Assembly (NCBI RefSeq): GCF_900143095.1
Contig: NZ_FRDA01000022.1
Coordinates: forward strand, 25,528 to 89,527
Direction of reading: 5' to 3'
DNA from: Pseudomonas asturiensis
Lineage (GTDB): Bacteria; Pseudomonadota; Gammaproteobacteria; Pseudomonadales; Pseudomonadaceae
Length of the DNA stretch: 64,000 bases
The position numbers and the translations under genes were made by a program. A model generated the notes under the pieces. It searched no databases, had not been told where the DNA came from, and was given only the letters and a program-made list of their open reading frames with translations. Below, piece by piece: positions 43,099 through 52,301 of this stretch (the stretch's first letter is position 1; every line of letters starts with the position of its first letter).

Positions 43099-43482
43099 TC
43101 AGCCGATGTGGGCGATGCTGGCGATTTCGATCAGGGCTTCAGGTTTCACCAGGCCACACTGGATGCAGTAGCGCGCCGGTTTTTCGCCAGCGAAGTACTC
43201 GGCATAGACTTCGTTGACCTTGGCGTAATCGGCCCAGTCACGAATCATGATCATGTTGAAGGTCACGTCATCCATCGTCCCGCCTGCGGTTTCGACCACG
43301 CTTTTGATGGTCTCCAGCACGTGACGGGTCTGGGCGGTGGCGTCGCCGACATGCACCACGTTGTTGTCCTTGTCGAAGGGCAGGGTGCCTGACACATAGA
43401 GCACGCCGTCAGCCATCGAACCCGGTACGAATGGTGCGATAGGCTTGGTGGTGCCAGCAGGAATGATCGCTTTCTTGGTCAT
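43099..43482 (-). CDS. rutC: RutC, RidA family aminoacrylate deaminase
   Basis: A 127-residue RidA-family protein, which acts on aminoacrylate (peracid). The family's TGAAAGSMADGVLYVSG-like segment is seen as GSMADGVLYVSGTLPFD, with a C-terminal RYCIQCGLVKPEALIEI holding the substrate Arg/Cys. ATG 43482 is chosen; an earlier reading would extend into rutB. Co-transcribed with rutABDF. Confidence 0.92.
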   Translation of the reverse strand: MTKKAIIPAGTTKPIAPFVPGSMADGVLYVSGTLPFDKDNNVVHVGDATAQTRHVLETIKSVVETAGGTMDDVTFNMIMIRDWADYAKVNEVYAEYFAGEKPARYCIQCGLVKPEALIEIASIAHIG

Positions 43483-43492
43483 GCGTACGTCC

Positions 43493-44233
43493 TCACGAAG
43501 GTTGCCCGACCGGGCTGAAAGTGGTGCAGAAGTCCTCGACGCTGGAAACCCAGCCGAAGAAGGTTTCGATGTTGAACAGGGCGGCCTGCTGAGCGAATTC
43601 GGGGCCTGCCTGATGAGTGGCGTCGGCCAGTACCACGCCGAAATATTCCAGGTGAAAGCCGTCGCGCAAGGTCGACTCGACGCAGACGTTGGTGGCGATT
43701 CCGGTAAACACCAGGTTACGAATGCCTCGGCTGCGCAGCACGCTGTCGAAGCTGGAATTGAAGAAGCCGCTGTAGCGGATCTTCGGCACCACAATGTCGC
43801 CGGGCTCAGGTTTCAGCTCGTCGACCAGTTGATAGTCCCAGCCGCCCTTGGCCAGTAGCTGACCTTCGAGTTCGGGGCGCTTGCGCATGGTTTTCAGCGC
43901 GTTGGACTTGTGCCAGTTCGGTGAGCCGGGGCCACCGGCTTCCACATAGGCCGGGTCCCAGCCGTTCTGGAAAAAGATCACCGGGATACCTGCCGCACGC
44001 GCAGCGGCGCAGGCCTTCTTGATATTGGCGATCACCGGCCCCGTGCTGCTGACATCGAACCCTGCCAGGTCCAGATAGCCGCCGAGCGAGGCGTAGGCGT
44101 TCTGCATATCGACCACCACCAGGGCTGTCTCGCCTGCTTTCATGCGCAGGTTTTCGGGGCGTGCGGGCAGTTCGCGTGCAGGCTGCAGATCCAGTGGCAG
44201 ATCCACGCCGGCAATCGTTGCCGGGGCGTTCAT
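43493..44233 (-). CDS. rutB: RutB, ureidoacrylate amidohydrolase
   Basis: A 246-residue isochorismatase-fold enzyme that hydrolyses the ureidoacrylate product of RutA. The catalytic Asp is in VVVDMQNAYAS, the Lys in VPKIRYSGF and the Cys in GIATNVCVESTLR. ATG 44233 overlaps the rutA stop (TGATG), with GGAGG seven bases upstream. A GTG one codon earlier is the alternative. Confidence 0.94.
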   Translation of the reverse strand: MNAPATIAGVDLPLDLQPARELPARPENLRMKAGETALVVVDMQNAYASLGGYLDLAGFDVSSTGPVIANIKKACAAARAAGIPVIFFQNGWDPAYVEAGGPGSPNWHKSNALKTMRKRPELEGQLLAKGGWDYQLVDELKPEPGDIVVPKIRYSGFFNSSFDSVLRSRGIRNLVFTGIATNVCVESTLRDGFHLEYFGVVLADATHQAGPEFAQQAALFNIETFFGWVSSVEDFCTTFSPVGQPS

Positions 44234-45315
44234 CACACCACCTCCTTGAGCTGCGCGATGTGACTGCGGCTGCTCATCAGTGGCTGAATTTTCTGGCCGA
44301 AATCCTCGACGCCTTTCACGAAATCATCGAAGGTCAGCATCACACCCTGGGTGCCCGGGACGCTGGCCACCTCATCGAGCATGCGTGCCACATTGGCCCA
44401 TGAGCCCACCAGCGTGCCCATGTTGATATTGACCGCCGAGGTCGGGTCGGCCATCTGCCGCAGGTTCGAGCCTGCGCTCTTGTCGGCCGAGCCCTTGTCG
44501 CTTAGCCAGGCGATGGCTTCCTCGTCGGCACCTTCCTTGATGTGCTCCCAGCGCGCCCGGGCGGCTTCGTCGGTATCGTCGGCAATGATCATGAACAGTA
44601 CGCAGGAGGTGACATTACGCCCGGTCTTTTCGTTGGCCTCGATCAGTTTCTGTGCGGTGGGCGCGAAGGCCGTCGGGGTGTTCACGCCCTTGCCGAAGCA
44701 GAAGTTGTAGTCGGCGTACTGGGCCGAGAACGCCATGCCGGCTTCGCTTTGCCCGGCGCAGATCAGCTTCATATCGGCTTGCGGACGCGGGCTGACGCGG
44801 CAGTCCTGCATGCTGAAATGCTCACCCTTGAAGTCACTGCTGCCCGTGGCCCACAAGTCGCGCAACACCTGGGCGTATTCGGCCAGGTACTCGTAGCGGG
44901 TATGGAAGAATTCGTCGCCGGGCCAAAGACCCATTTGTTCGTACTCGGGCTTCTGCCAGCCGGTAACCAGATTGATGCCGAAACGGCCGTTGGAAATCGA
45001 GTCGATGGTCGAGGCCATTCGTGCCGCAATCGCGGGTGGAATCGTCAGGGTCGCGACGGTGGCGAACAGCTGGATCTTGCTGGTCACGGCGGCAAGCCCC
45101 GCCATGAGGGTAAAGGACTCCAGATTGTGTTCCCAGAACTGGGTCTTGCCGCCGAAACCGCGCAGTTTGATCATCGATAGCGCGAAGTCGAAGCCGTAGC
45201 CTTCGGCCTTCTGCACGATCTGTTTGTTGAGTTCGAAGGTCGGCAGGTATTGCGGTGCGTTGCTTGAAATCAGCCAGCCGTTATTGCCAATGGGGATGAA
45301 GATACCGATGTCCAT
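44233..45315 (-). CDS. rutA: RutA, flavin-dependent pyrimidine monooxygenase
   Basis: A 360-residue luciferase-like monooxygenase that opens the uracil ring using reduced FMN from RutF. The N-terminus is DIGIFIPIGNNGWLIS and the central region contains NLVTGWQKPEYEQMGLWPGDEFF, typical of RutA. First gene of rutABCDF. ATG 45315 has AGAGG ten bases upstream. The operator at 45451-45462 suggests RutR control. Confidence 0.95.
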   Translation of the reverse strand: MDIGIFIPIGNNGWLISSNAPQYLPTFELNKQIVQKAEGYGFDFALSMIKLRGFGGKTQFWEHNLESFTLMAGLAAVTSKIQLFATVATLTIPPAIAARMASTIDSISNGRFGINLVTGWQKPEYEQMGLWPGDEFFHTRYEYLAEYAQVLRDLWATGSSDFKGEHFSMQDCRVSPRPQADMKLICAGQSEAGMAFSAQYADYNFCFGKGVNTPTAFAPTAQKLIEANEKTGRNVTSCVLFMIIADDTDEAARARWEHIKEGADEEAIAWLSDKGSADKSAGSNLRQMADPTSAVNINMGTLVGSWANVARMLDEVASVPGTQGVMLTFDDFVKGVEDFGQKIQPLMSSRSHIAQLKEVV

Positions 45316-45399
45316 ATGAGGCCTCTCTGCGATAGTCGATGCGTGCCCCAAGGACAACGGGCGGCACTTGAAATCGAATTTGCATGAAGCGGGCCAGCT

Positions 45400-45420
45400 T
45401 TGTTTTGTTGTTTTTATTCA
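45400..45420 (-). promoter_or_regulatory. A-rich leader tract, possible Hfq/Crc site before rutA
   Basis: The minus strand reads AATAAAAACAACAAAACAAAG, with AACAACAA at 45412-45405 matching AANAANAA. It lies about 90 bases before rutA, farther than most such sites, so catabolite repression is only suggested. Confidence 0.4.
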
Positions 45421-45450
45421 ACGGGTTAGAAAATAAACCGCATTAATTCG

Positions 45451-45462
45451 GACCATTTGGTC
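45451..45462. promoter_or_regulatory. RutR operator
   Basis: GACCATTTGGTC is a perfect palindrome that matches the E. coli RutR consensus TTGACCANNTGGTCAA core. It lies between divergent rutA and rutR, where it can control both. The 290-base gap shows no gene besides. Confidence 0.85.
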
Positions 45463-45605
45463 TGGATGAGAGCACTTGGTTTGTGCAGTGCGCACGGTGA
45501 TGGGGCATGTGGCGCATGAATGCGCGATGCGTTTTGCATTCATATCGACAAAGTGTGTCCGCCCGTTAAGATGCCTGCTCATTTCGGCATCACTGGTTGA
45601 CGTGT

Positions 45606-46328
45606 GTGAACAAGAAACCTCCCGTGACAGAGCCCGCGGTCAAGCGCGTGCGCAAGGTCAAGCCCGAGAAGGCAATCAAGGCAACCCGTGAACCCAGTGC
45701 GTCGGCCCTCAAGCGCCGCATGCGTCTCATGGAAGGCAAGCGCAGTGTGATTCTCGATGCCGCGCTGGAAATCTTTTCCCGTTATGGCGTGCATGGCAGC
45801 AGCCTGGATCAGGTGGCGAGCCTGGCGGATGTGTCCAAGACCAACCTGCTTTATTACTTCAGCAGCAAGGACGACCTGTACCTGAACGTGCTGCGCCAGT
45901 TGCTGGAGGTGTGGCTCAGCCCGCTGCTGCATTTCACCGCCGACAAGGATCCGCAGCAGGCCATCGGTGCCTATATAAAGGCGAAGCTGGAGATGTCCCG
46001 CGATCACCCGGCCGAGTCCCGCCTGTTCTGCATGGAAGTGATGCAGGGTGCGCCGCTGATCCAGGGTGAGTTACAGCACCCGTTGCGCGATACCGTGCAG
46101 GCCAAGGTGGCAGTGATTCAGCACTGGATCGACAGCGGACAGTTGGCGCCCATCAATCCTCATCACCTTATTTTCTCGTTGTGGGCGACCACTCAGCATT
46201 ACGCAGACTTTCGCACGCAGGTCGAGGCGGTGACCGGCAGAACGCTGGACGATCCCGCGTTTTTTGACGAGGTGCTGGAGAGCCTGCGCAGCATGATTCT
46301 GGACGGCATCCTGCCGCGGGGTGCTTGA
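45606..46328 (+). CDS. rutR: RutR, TetR-family pyrimidine regulator
   Basis: A 240-residue TetR-type repressor, divergent from the rut operon, released by uracil or thymine. The HTH region is RSVILDAALEIFSRYGVHGSSLDQVASLADVSKTNLLYYFSSKDDLY. The N-terminus has a lysine/arginine-rich extension before the HTH. GTG 45606 is the chosen start; TTG 45597 is possible, and neither has a strong ribosome site. Confidence 0.9.
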   Translation: MNKKPPVTEPAVKRVRKVKPEKAIKATREPSASALKRRMRLMEGKRSVILDAALEIFSRYGVHGSSLDQVASLADVSKTNLLYYFSSKDDLYLNVLRQLLEVWLSPLLHFTADKDPQQAIGAYIKAKLEMSRDHPAESRLFCMEVMQGAPLIQGELQHPLRDTVQAKVAVIQHWIDSGQLAPINPHHLIFSLWATTQHYADFRTQVEAVTGRTLDDPAFFDEVLESLRSMILDGILPRGA

Positions 46329-46767
46329 GATATCTCAAGGTGATCGCTGAAGTAACGCTAGCTCCAGTGTGGGAGGCGGCTTGCCGGCGATGAACGATGA
46401 CGCGATTTTGTGGGAGCGGACTTGTCCGCGAAAAGGCCAGTACATCCGACGCATATGCAGTGGCTGAAATACTGCATTCGCGGACAAGTCCGCTCCCACT
46501 GAGTTTGCCGCGCGACAGCGCTACGTCGAAGACGTGGTGGCGCCTCCTACAGTCCGGTGTTTGCCTTACGCACCCCGGCTGAGCAGCAATCGGTCACTCT
46601 GCACAAACCAAGTGCTCTGAATCGGACCATCTGATCCGTTTTGGTCATGCTGTTTTCTACAGTCCGTTGTTTCATAACGTCTTTTCTGCAGTGGCATGGA
46701 TGCTGCTATGGCCTGCAGGGTCGGCCCCGCGCTGTTCTTGCAGGCCATTACCCTCAGGAAAACGTCT
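46329..46767. repeat. REP cluster between rutR and the BMP transporter
   Basis: Three REP copies: 46369-46390 (GTGGGAGGCGGCTTGCCGGCGA, divergent), 46410-46432 (GTGGGAGCGGACTTGTCCGCGAA) and inverted 46477-46499 (TTCGCGGACAAGTCCGCTCCCAC). The last two form a BIME. The 3' part of the gap (46600-46767) holds the RutR-like box and the transporter promoter; no gene is seen. Confidence 0.85.
46625..46636. promoter_or_regulatory. Second RutR-like box before the BMP transporter
   Basis: GACCATCTGATC is one base from the palindrome GACCANNTGGTC. It lies about 130 bases before the transporter start, so the importer may be co-regulated with the rut operon. Confidence 0.6.
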
Positions 46768-47859
46768 ATGTACAAGAAACTGTTGCCCGGGACTTTGTGT
46801 GCGGCTGTTGCGTTCGGGATGGGCAGCCTTGCCCAGGCAGAAGGATTGACCCTCAAAGGCCCGGCGAAAATCGCCATGGTGTACATCAGCCCGCGCAACG
46901 ACGGGGGCTGGACCCAAGCGTTCGACGAAGCCCGGCAAAAGCTGGAAAAGGACCTGGACACCAAGATCCAGTACGTGGAAAGCGTTCCTGAAAACGCGGC
47001 AGCCATCACACCAGTGGTTGATCGCCTGATCGCACGTGGCGCCAATATTATCGTCGGCACCGCTTTCGGCTACTCGGACACCTTCCTGACGCTGGCCAAA
47101 AAATACCCTGATGTGGCGTTTCTGAACGGTTCGGGTACCACCAACGCACCTAATCTGGAGTCGTTCTACGGGCGCACCTATGAAAGCCAGTACCTATGCG
47201 GCATGGCGGCAGGCGCGGCGTCGAAAACCGGCAAGCTGGGCTTTGTCGCCGCCAACCCGTTCGGTCAGGTCAACTGGACCATAAACGCCTACGAGCTGGG
47301 CGCCAGGCAGATCAACCCGAAGGCGACAGTCACTGTCATCTACACCGGTGCCTGGAACGATCCGGTGAAAGAGCGCGCGGCCACCATGGCGCTGATCGAC
47401 AACGGCGTGGATGTGGTCGGCCAGCATGTCGACAGCCCGACACCCCAGATCGTCGCTCAGGAGCGCGGCATTCACGGCACCGGCCACCACCGCGACCTTA
47501 GCGAGTTTGCCCCCAAGGCCACCGTTTGTTCGTCGGTCTGGGTCTGGGAACGCTTCCTGGGGCCTGAACTCAAGAAAGTCATGGCTGGCAACTGGACGCC
47601 TGCGGCCAATGGCGCGTTGCTGTCGATGGAGCAGGGCGGCACTGATATCAGCCTGACCAAGGACGCAATCATCTCGGCAGATAACCGGCAGAAGATCGAG
47701 GCTGAGCGTGCCGAGCTGCTGGCGGGCCGCAAAATCCTCTACAGCGGGCCGATGGCGGATCGCGACGGTAAAGAAAGGATCGCCGCCGGGCAGCATATGT
47801 CCGACCCGGACCTGTGGAAAATGGACTGGTTCGTCGAAGGCGTGATGACCCAGCAATGA
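46768..47859 (+). CDS. BMP-family ABC transporter substrate-binding protein
   Basis: A 363-residue periplasmic binding protein of the Bmp/PnrA class, which binds purine or other nucleosides and bases. It has a signal peptide (KLLPGTLCAAVAFGMGSLAQA), KIAMVYISPRNDGGWTQAFDEAR and GTAFGYSDTFLTLAKKYPDVAF, family hallmarks. It starts at ATG 46768 with AGGA nine bases upstream, and its stop overlaps the ATPase start as ATGA. Given rutR and rutABCDF next door and a missing rutG, it may bring in pyrimidine compounds (inference). Confidence 0.93.
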   Translation: MYKKLLPGTLCAAVAFGMGSLAQAEGLTLKGPAKIAMVYISPRNDGGWTQAFDEARQKLEKDLDTKIQYVESVPENAAAITPVVDRLIARGANIIVGTAFGYSDTFLTLAKKYPDVAFLNGSGTTNAPNLESFYGRTYESQYLCGMAAGAASKTGKLGFVAANPFGQVNWTINAYELGARQINPKATVTVIYTGAWNDPVKERAATMALIDNGVDVVGQHVDSPTPQIVAQERGIHGTGHHRDLSEFAPKATVCSSVWVWERFLGPELKKVMAGNWTPAANGALLSMEQGGTDISLTKDAIISADNRQKIEAERAELLAGRKILYSGPMADRDGKERIAAGQHMSDPDLWKMDWFVEGVMTQQ

Positions 47860-49370
47860 GTCAGGTCAATGCGCTTCAACTCACTGGTATCAGCAAGTCG
47901 TTCGACGGTTTCAAGGCCTTGATCGACGCCGACTTCACGGCTCACTGGGGCGAGGTTCATGCGCTGCTGGGCGAGAACGGTGCGGGCAAATCGTCGCTGA
48001 TGAACATTGCCGCCGGGTTGTATGCGCCGGAGACCGGCTCGCTGCTGATCGACGACAACCTGGTCCAGCTCCAAGGCCCCAAGGATGCGAGTCGCTATCG
48101 GATCGGCATGGTGCATCAGCATTTCAAACTGGTGAAACCGTTCACCGTGGCGCAGAACATTCTGCTGGGGCTGCGTGAGCAGCCGGGCGAGGGCAGTTAT
48201 CGCAAGCGTCTGCGGGCGCTTGAGCAGGACATTGTCAGCAAGGCTGAGGAACTGGGCTTTGTGCTCGACCCAACCCGCAGCGTCGACAGCTTGTCGGTGG
48301 CCGAGCAGCAGCGCGTTGAGATTCTCAAGGTGCTGCTGGCCGGTGCGCGGATTCTGATTCTCGATGAGCCCACGGCAGTGCTCACCGATCAGGAGGCCGA
48401 ACGGTTGCTGACGACGGTGCAGGCGTTTGCCCGTCAGGGCGCTGCCGTGATTCTGGTGACGCACAAGATGGCTGACGTGAAGCGCTACGCCGATCGGGTG
48501 ACCGTGATGCGTGGCGGTCGCACGATTCAGACCCTTGATCCGCACTCCGTCAGCGTTCAGCAACTGGTGCAATTGACCGTGGGCGATTCCGCACCGGTCA
48601 GTGAGCGCAGTCCGGTGACGCCGGGAGAGGTTCGTGTGCAGGTGCGTGACCTGCGCAGCGTGGCAGGCAGCAGCGCGCTCAACGGGGTGAACATGACCCT
48701 GCGCGCCGGGCAGATCTACGGCATCGCAGGCGTGGGCGGCAATGGTCAGGCGGAACTGGCCAACGCGTTGATGGGCCTGCCACAACCCACCGAAGGCGAG
48801 ATTCATCTGGCGCAGTTCGGCGATCTGCGCAGCGCATCGCCCGAGCAACGGCGGCAGTTGCGCATTGCGTCGATTCCTGCGGATCGCTACGGAGCCGCCC
48901 TGGCCGGTTCGCTCTCGGTGGCCGAAAACTTCGGTATCGGCAATATTCATGGCGGCCAGTACGGCTCGTTCTGGCGCATGCGTTACACGCGCCTGAAACA
49001 GGACGCGCAGCAGGCCGTGACGGATTTCGATGTGCAGGGCGTGCGTTCGCTCGATCAGAAAGCTGCGCTGTTGTCGGGTGGCAATGCCCAGAAGCTGGTG
49101 ATCGCGCGGGAATTCAGTCGCAACCCGCAATTGGTGCTGGTCCACAGTCCCAGCAGGGGCCTGGACGTTCGCGCCACCCAGGCGGTGCACGACCGTCTGC
49201 GTGCTGCGCGTGACGCAGGCGCAGCCGTGCTGGTGATCAGCGAAGACCTGGACGAGGTTCTGACCCTGTCTGACCGGATCGGCGTGATGAACGGTGGGCG
49301 TATCGTCGCCGAGTTCGAACATCCCGCTGATCGTCAGGCGATTGGCAAAGCGATGGTGAGCCATGACTGA
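47856..49370 (+). CDS. Nucleoside/base ABC transporter ATP-binding protein (double ABC)
   Basis: A 504-residue protein with two ABC cassettes, as in NupA/YufO. The first has GENGAGKSSLMN, a signature in LSVAEQQRVEILKVL and LILDEPTAVL; the second has the degenerate GVGGNGQAEL and LSGGNAQKLVIAREF. The weaker second Walker A is normal for this family. Overlaps its neighbours by a few bases on both sides, so the operon is translationally coupled. Confidence 0.93.
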   Translation: MSQVNALQLTGISKSFDGFKALIDADFTAHWGEVHALLGENGAGKSSLMNIAAGLYAPETGSLLIDDNLVQLQGPKDASRYRIGMVHQHFKLVKPFTVAQNILLGLREQPGEGSYRKRLRALEQDIVSKAEELGFVLDPTRSVDSLSVAEQQRVEILKVLLAGARILILDEPTAVLTDQEAERLLTTVQAFARQGAAVILVTHKMADVKRYADRVTVMRGGRTIQTLDPHSVSVQQLVQLTVGDSAPVSERSPVTPGEVRVQVRDLRSVAGSSALNGVNMTLRAGQIYGIAGVGGNGQAELANALMGLPQPTEGEIHLAQFGDLRSASPEQRRQLRIASIPADRYGAALAGSLSVAENFGIGNIHGGQYGSFWRMRYTRLKQDAQQAVTDFDVQGVRSLDQKAALLSGGNAQKLVIAREFSRNPQLVLVHSPSRGLDVRATQAVHDRLRAARDAGAAVLVISEDLDEVLTLSDRIGVMNGGRIVAEFEHPADRQAIGKAMVSHD

Positions 49371-50478
49371 ATCGACTGTATTGCACGCTGGCAGTACGCC
49401 GCGAAGCCCTTTGTTATCGCGACGCTACACGCTGGAAATCCGCCAGCAGACCGGCTGGCCGTTGCAGGTGCTGATCATTGCGCTGGCGTTGCTGGTGGGG
49501 CTGGCGATCTGTACTGCGATACTGATCCTGGCGGGCGTTCCGGCAGGCGAACTGCTCAACGAGTTCGTCATGCAGACGGTATTCGACGCACAGAACTTCA
49601 AAGCCGTACTGTTTCAGGCCTCGCCCATGATCATGGTCGGGCTGGCAGGCTGCATGGCGTTCCGTGCGAGGTTCTGGAACCTGGGGCTGGAGGGTCAGAT
49701 GATCTGGGGCGCCATCGGGGCCACGGCCATTTCACTGTTTGACGTGGGGCCGCAGGTGCTGCGTCTGCCCATGATGATGGCTGCGGCGATTGGCTGCGCG
49801 ATGCTCTGGAGCCTGGGGCCGATCCTGTTGAAGCTCAAATGGCAGGTCAACGAAATCATCTCGACCCTCATGCTTAACTACATCGCCGCCAACTTCCTGC
49901 AGCATCTGGTCTACGGGAGCTGGAAAGACCCGCGGGATAACTTTCCGTATTCACCTGCACTGCGCAGTTTCGAACGTCTGCCGGATCTGTTTGCCGGCTA
50001 TAACGCGGCCATCGTTCTGGCGCTGCTGGTCACGCTGCTGACCTTGTGGTTTATCGGTATCTCAAGGGCCGGTCTTTATCTGCGCTTCGTCGATGCCAAT
50101 CCCAAAGTGGCCGGCGCAGTTGGCGTGCCGGTGCGCAAGATGATCATTGGCACAGTCCTGCTGTCCGGGGCGCTGGCAGGGCTGGCAGGGTTCGTCGTGA
50201 CCTCGGGGCAAGAGGGGCGCCTCACCCAGTCGTTCTATCAGGGCTACGGGTTTTCCGGGATTCTCATCGCGTTTCTGGCTCGTAACAATCCTGTGGCGGC
50301 GACCCTCGTGGCGCTGCTGATCGCCATGCTGTTCGTGGCGGGGCGCAACCTGCAGGTGTTCTACCAGATCCCGTTTTCGATGGTGCAACTGATCCAGGCG
50401 ATTCTGGTGATCTGTGTGGCCTCGTCCGACTTTTTCATCCGCCATCGCCTGCGTCGTATCCAGGCAGGAGCACGCTGA
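49363..50478 (+). CDS. ABC transporter permease (BPD_transp_2)
   Basis: A 371-residue inner-membrane permease of the branched-chain/nucleoside class, with about eight to ten helices and FWNLGLEGQMIWGAIGA, the conserved loop. Partner of the ATPase and the second permease. Start overlaps the ATPase gene by eight bases. Confidence 0.92.
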   Translation: MTESTVLHAGSTPRSPLLSRRYTLEIRQQTGWPLQVLIIALALLVGLAICTAILILAGVPAGELLNEFVMQTVFDAQNFKAVLFQASPMIMVGLAGCMAFRARFWNLGLEGQMIWGAIGATAISLFDVGPQVLRLPMMMAAAIGCAMLWSLGPILLKLKWQVNEIISTLMLNYIAANFLQHLVYGSWKDPRDNFPYSPALRSFERLPDLFAGYNAAIVLALLVTLLTLWFIGISRAGLYLRFVDANPKVAGAVGVPVRKMIIGTVLLSGALAGLAGFVVTSGQEGRLTQSFYQGYGFSGILIAFLARNNPVAATLVALLIAMLFVAGRNLQVFYQIPFSMVQLIQAILVICVASSDFFIRHRLRRIQAGAR

Positions 50479-51404
50479 TGGACCTTCTTTCTCATTGGCT
50501 GGGCAGCGCCCCGGATTTCGCCGTACCCTTTGCGCTGGCCGCGTTGGGCCTGATCCTGATCGAACGCAGCGGCGTTCTGGCGCTGGGCGTCGAAGGCATG
50601 ATGCTGGTCGGTGCGCTGGCGGGCATCGGCACGCAACTGAGTGTCGGCTCGCCCGGCATTTCCTTGCTGGCGTCGATGGTGGCAGCCGGTGCGGTGTCGT
50701 TGCTGTTTGCCCTGATGGTGCTGGTGCTGCGCATCAATCAGGTGATCGCGGGGCTGGCGCTGGTGTTCTTCTGTCAGGGCCTGACCGGGTTGCTGGGCAC
50801 ACTGCTGGGCTGGACCAACCGTCCGGTGAGCGGCTTGCAGGCTGTGGAGCTGTGGCCCCTGTCAGAGCTGCCTGTGGTGGGCAAGGTGTTCATCCAGAAT
50901 CCACTGGTGTACCTGACCGTGCTGATTTTCATCGCCGTGGTCTGGCTGCTGGAACGCACGCGTACGGGGCTGCGTTTGCGTGCCGTGGGCGAAAATCCTC
51001 AGGCGGCCGATGCGGCGGGTATTTCGGTGCTGGGCTATCGGCTGGCGGCCATCGTTGCGGGCTCGGCCCTGATGGGCCTGGCGGGCGGCTTCATCGCGGT
51101 GCTCAGCACCAAAATGTGGATTGCCGACATGACCGGCGGACGCGGCTGGATCGCTGTCTCACTGGTGATTTTTGCGCGTTGGTCGCCGTGGCGCGCGTTG
51201 GCCGGTGCATTGTTGTTCGGAGGGATTGAAGCGCTGATACCACAATTGGCCGCCACTGGCGTGAAGCTGCCGCAGTATTTCGTGCTGATGACGCCGTATG
51301 CGGTGACCTTGCTGGTCATGGTCTGGGTGGCCGCCGGCAAACGACAATCGTCAAGTCAGCCAGGTGCGCTGGGCGAGCCGTATATTCGCGAAGAGCGACG
51401 CTGA
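50478..51404 (+). CDS. ABC transporter permease (second subunit)
   Basis: A 308-residue permease of the same class, with the LALGVEGMMLVGALAG signature near the N-terminus and GRGWIAVSLVIFARWSPWRAL later. It completes a binding protein, double ATPase and two permeases system. The ATG overlaps the stop of the first permease (TGATG). Confidence 0.92.
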   Translation: MDLLSHWLGSAPDFAVPFALAALGLILIERSGVLALGVEGMMLVGALAGIGTQLSVGSPGISLLASMVAAGAVSLLFALMVLVLRINQVIAGLALVFFCQGLTGLLGTLLGWTNRPVSGLQAVELWPLSELPVVGKVFIQNPLVYLTVLIFIAVVWLLERTRTGLRLRAVGENPQAADAAGISVLGYRLAAIVAGSALMGLAGGFIAVLSTKMWIADMTGGRGWIAVSLVIFARWSPWRALAGALLFGGIEALIPQLAATGVKLPQYFVLMTPYAVTLLVMVWVAAGKRQSSSQPGALGEPYIREERR

Positions 51405-51501
51405 CCGTGCGACGCAGACGGTTCAGGCCGGGTTAAGGAATTTTTGACAGGCGCCATGCTCTAATCGGTCATCAGCGTCAGTCCAACCCAGGAGCATCTG
51501 A

Positions 51502-52209
51502 ATGTTCACCTCGCGTCGTTTGATTATTGTCGCCACCGCCGTAGCGCTGCTGTCTGGCTGTGCGACGTCGTCCAATCCCTATGACAACCAGGGTCAGGCT
51601 CAAAGCTCCGGCGGCATGAACAAGACCGCCAAATACGGTGGGCTGGGCGCACTGGCTGGTGCCTTGGCAGGCGCGGCCATCGACCATAACAGTCGCGGCA
51701 AGGGCGCATTGATCGGCGCTGCCGTGGTAGGCGCCGCATCGGCAGGTTACGGCTACTACGCGGACAAACAGGAAGCGGCGCTGCGTGCAAGCATGGCCAA
51801 TACCGGTGTCGAGGTTCAGCGTCAGGGTGATCAGATCAAGCTGATCATGCCGGGCAACATCACCTTCGCCACCGACTCTTCGGCCATCGCCAGCAGCTTC
51901 TATTCGCCGCTCAACAACCTGGCGAATTCGCTCAAGCAATTCAATCAGAGCAACATTGAAATCATCGGTTACACCGACAGCACCGGCGGGCGTCAACACA
52001 ACATGGACCTGTCGCAACAGCGCGCGCAGAGTGTTGCGACCTACCTGACCTCACAAGGTGTCGATCCCTCGCACCTGTCGGTACGTGGCGCAGGTCCCGA
52101 CCAGCCTATCGCCAGCAACGCCGACGCCAACGGCCGCGCCCAGAACCGTCGCGTCGAGGTCAACCTCAAGCCGATTCCGGGTCAGCAATACCAGCAGTAT
52201 CAGCAGTAA
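51502..52209 (+). CDS. OmpA-family lipoprotein with glycine zipper
   Basis: A 235-residue lipoprotein (Cys20 in LLSGC) with a glycine-rich zipper (GGLGALAGALAGAAI, GKGALIGAAVVGAASAGYG) and a C-terminal OmpA-like domain (FATDSSAIASSFYSPLNNL, GYTDSTGGRQHNMDLSQQRAQSVATYL). It anchors the outer membrane to peptidoglycan (YiaD-like). ATG 51502 has AGGAGC upstream. Confidence 0.93.
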   Translation: MFTSRRLIIVATAVALLSGCATSSNPYDNQGQAQSSGGMNKTAKYGGLGALAGALAGAAIDHNSRGKGALIGAAVVGAASAGYGYYADKQEAALRASMANTGVEVQRQGDQIKLIMPGNITFATDSSAIASSFYSPLNNLANSLKQFNQSNIEIIGYTDSTGGRQHNMDLSQQRAQSVATYLTSQGVDPSHLSVRGAGPDQPIASNADANGRAQNRRVEVNLKPIPGQQYQQYQQ

Positions 52210-52228
52210 GCTCGCCTGATGTGATGGC

Positions 52229-52276
52229 CATACCCACGCGCTGCGTGGGTATGCAGCACGGGACGCTCCGCCTCCC
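52229..52276. repeat. Bipartite dispersed palindrome
   Basis: CATACCCACGC/GCGTGGGTATG (11 perfect base pairs) is followed by GGGACGCTCCGCCTCCC, itself an imperfect hairpin. The sequence matches a repeat family I recall from P. syringae genomes. It lies between convergent genes and may act as their transcript end. Confidence 0.7.
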
Positions 52277-52301
52277 TTTGTGAAAACTCTCCGTAGGCAA
52301 G

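Noticed and set aside
47739..49364. A 541-codon minus-strand frame opposite the double-ABC ATPase
   Set aside because: The plus strand carries Walker A, signature and Walker B motifs, and overlaps its neighbours as an operon.
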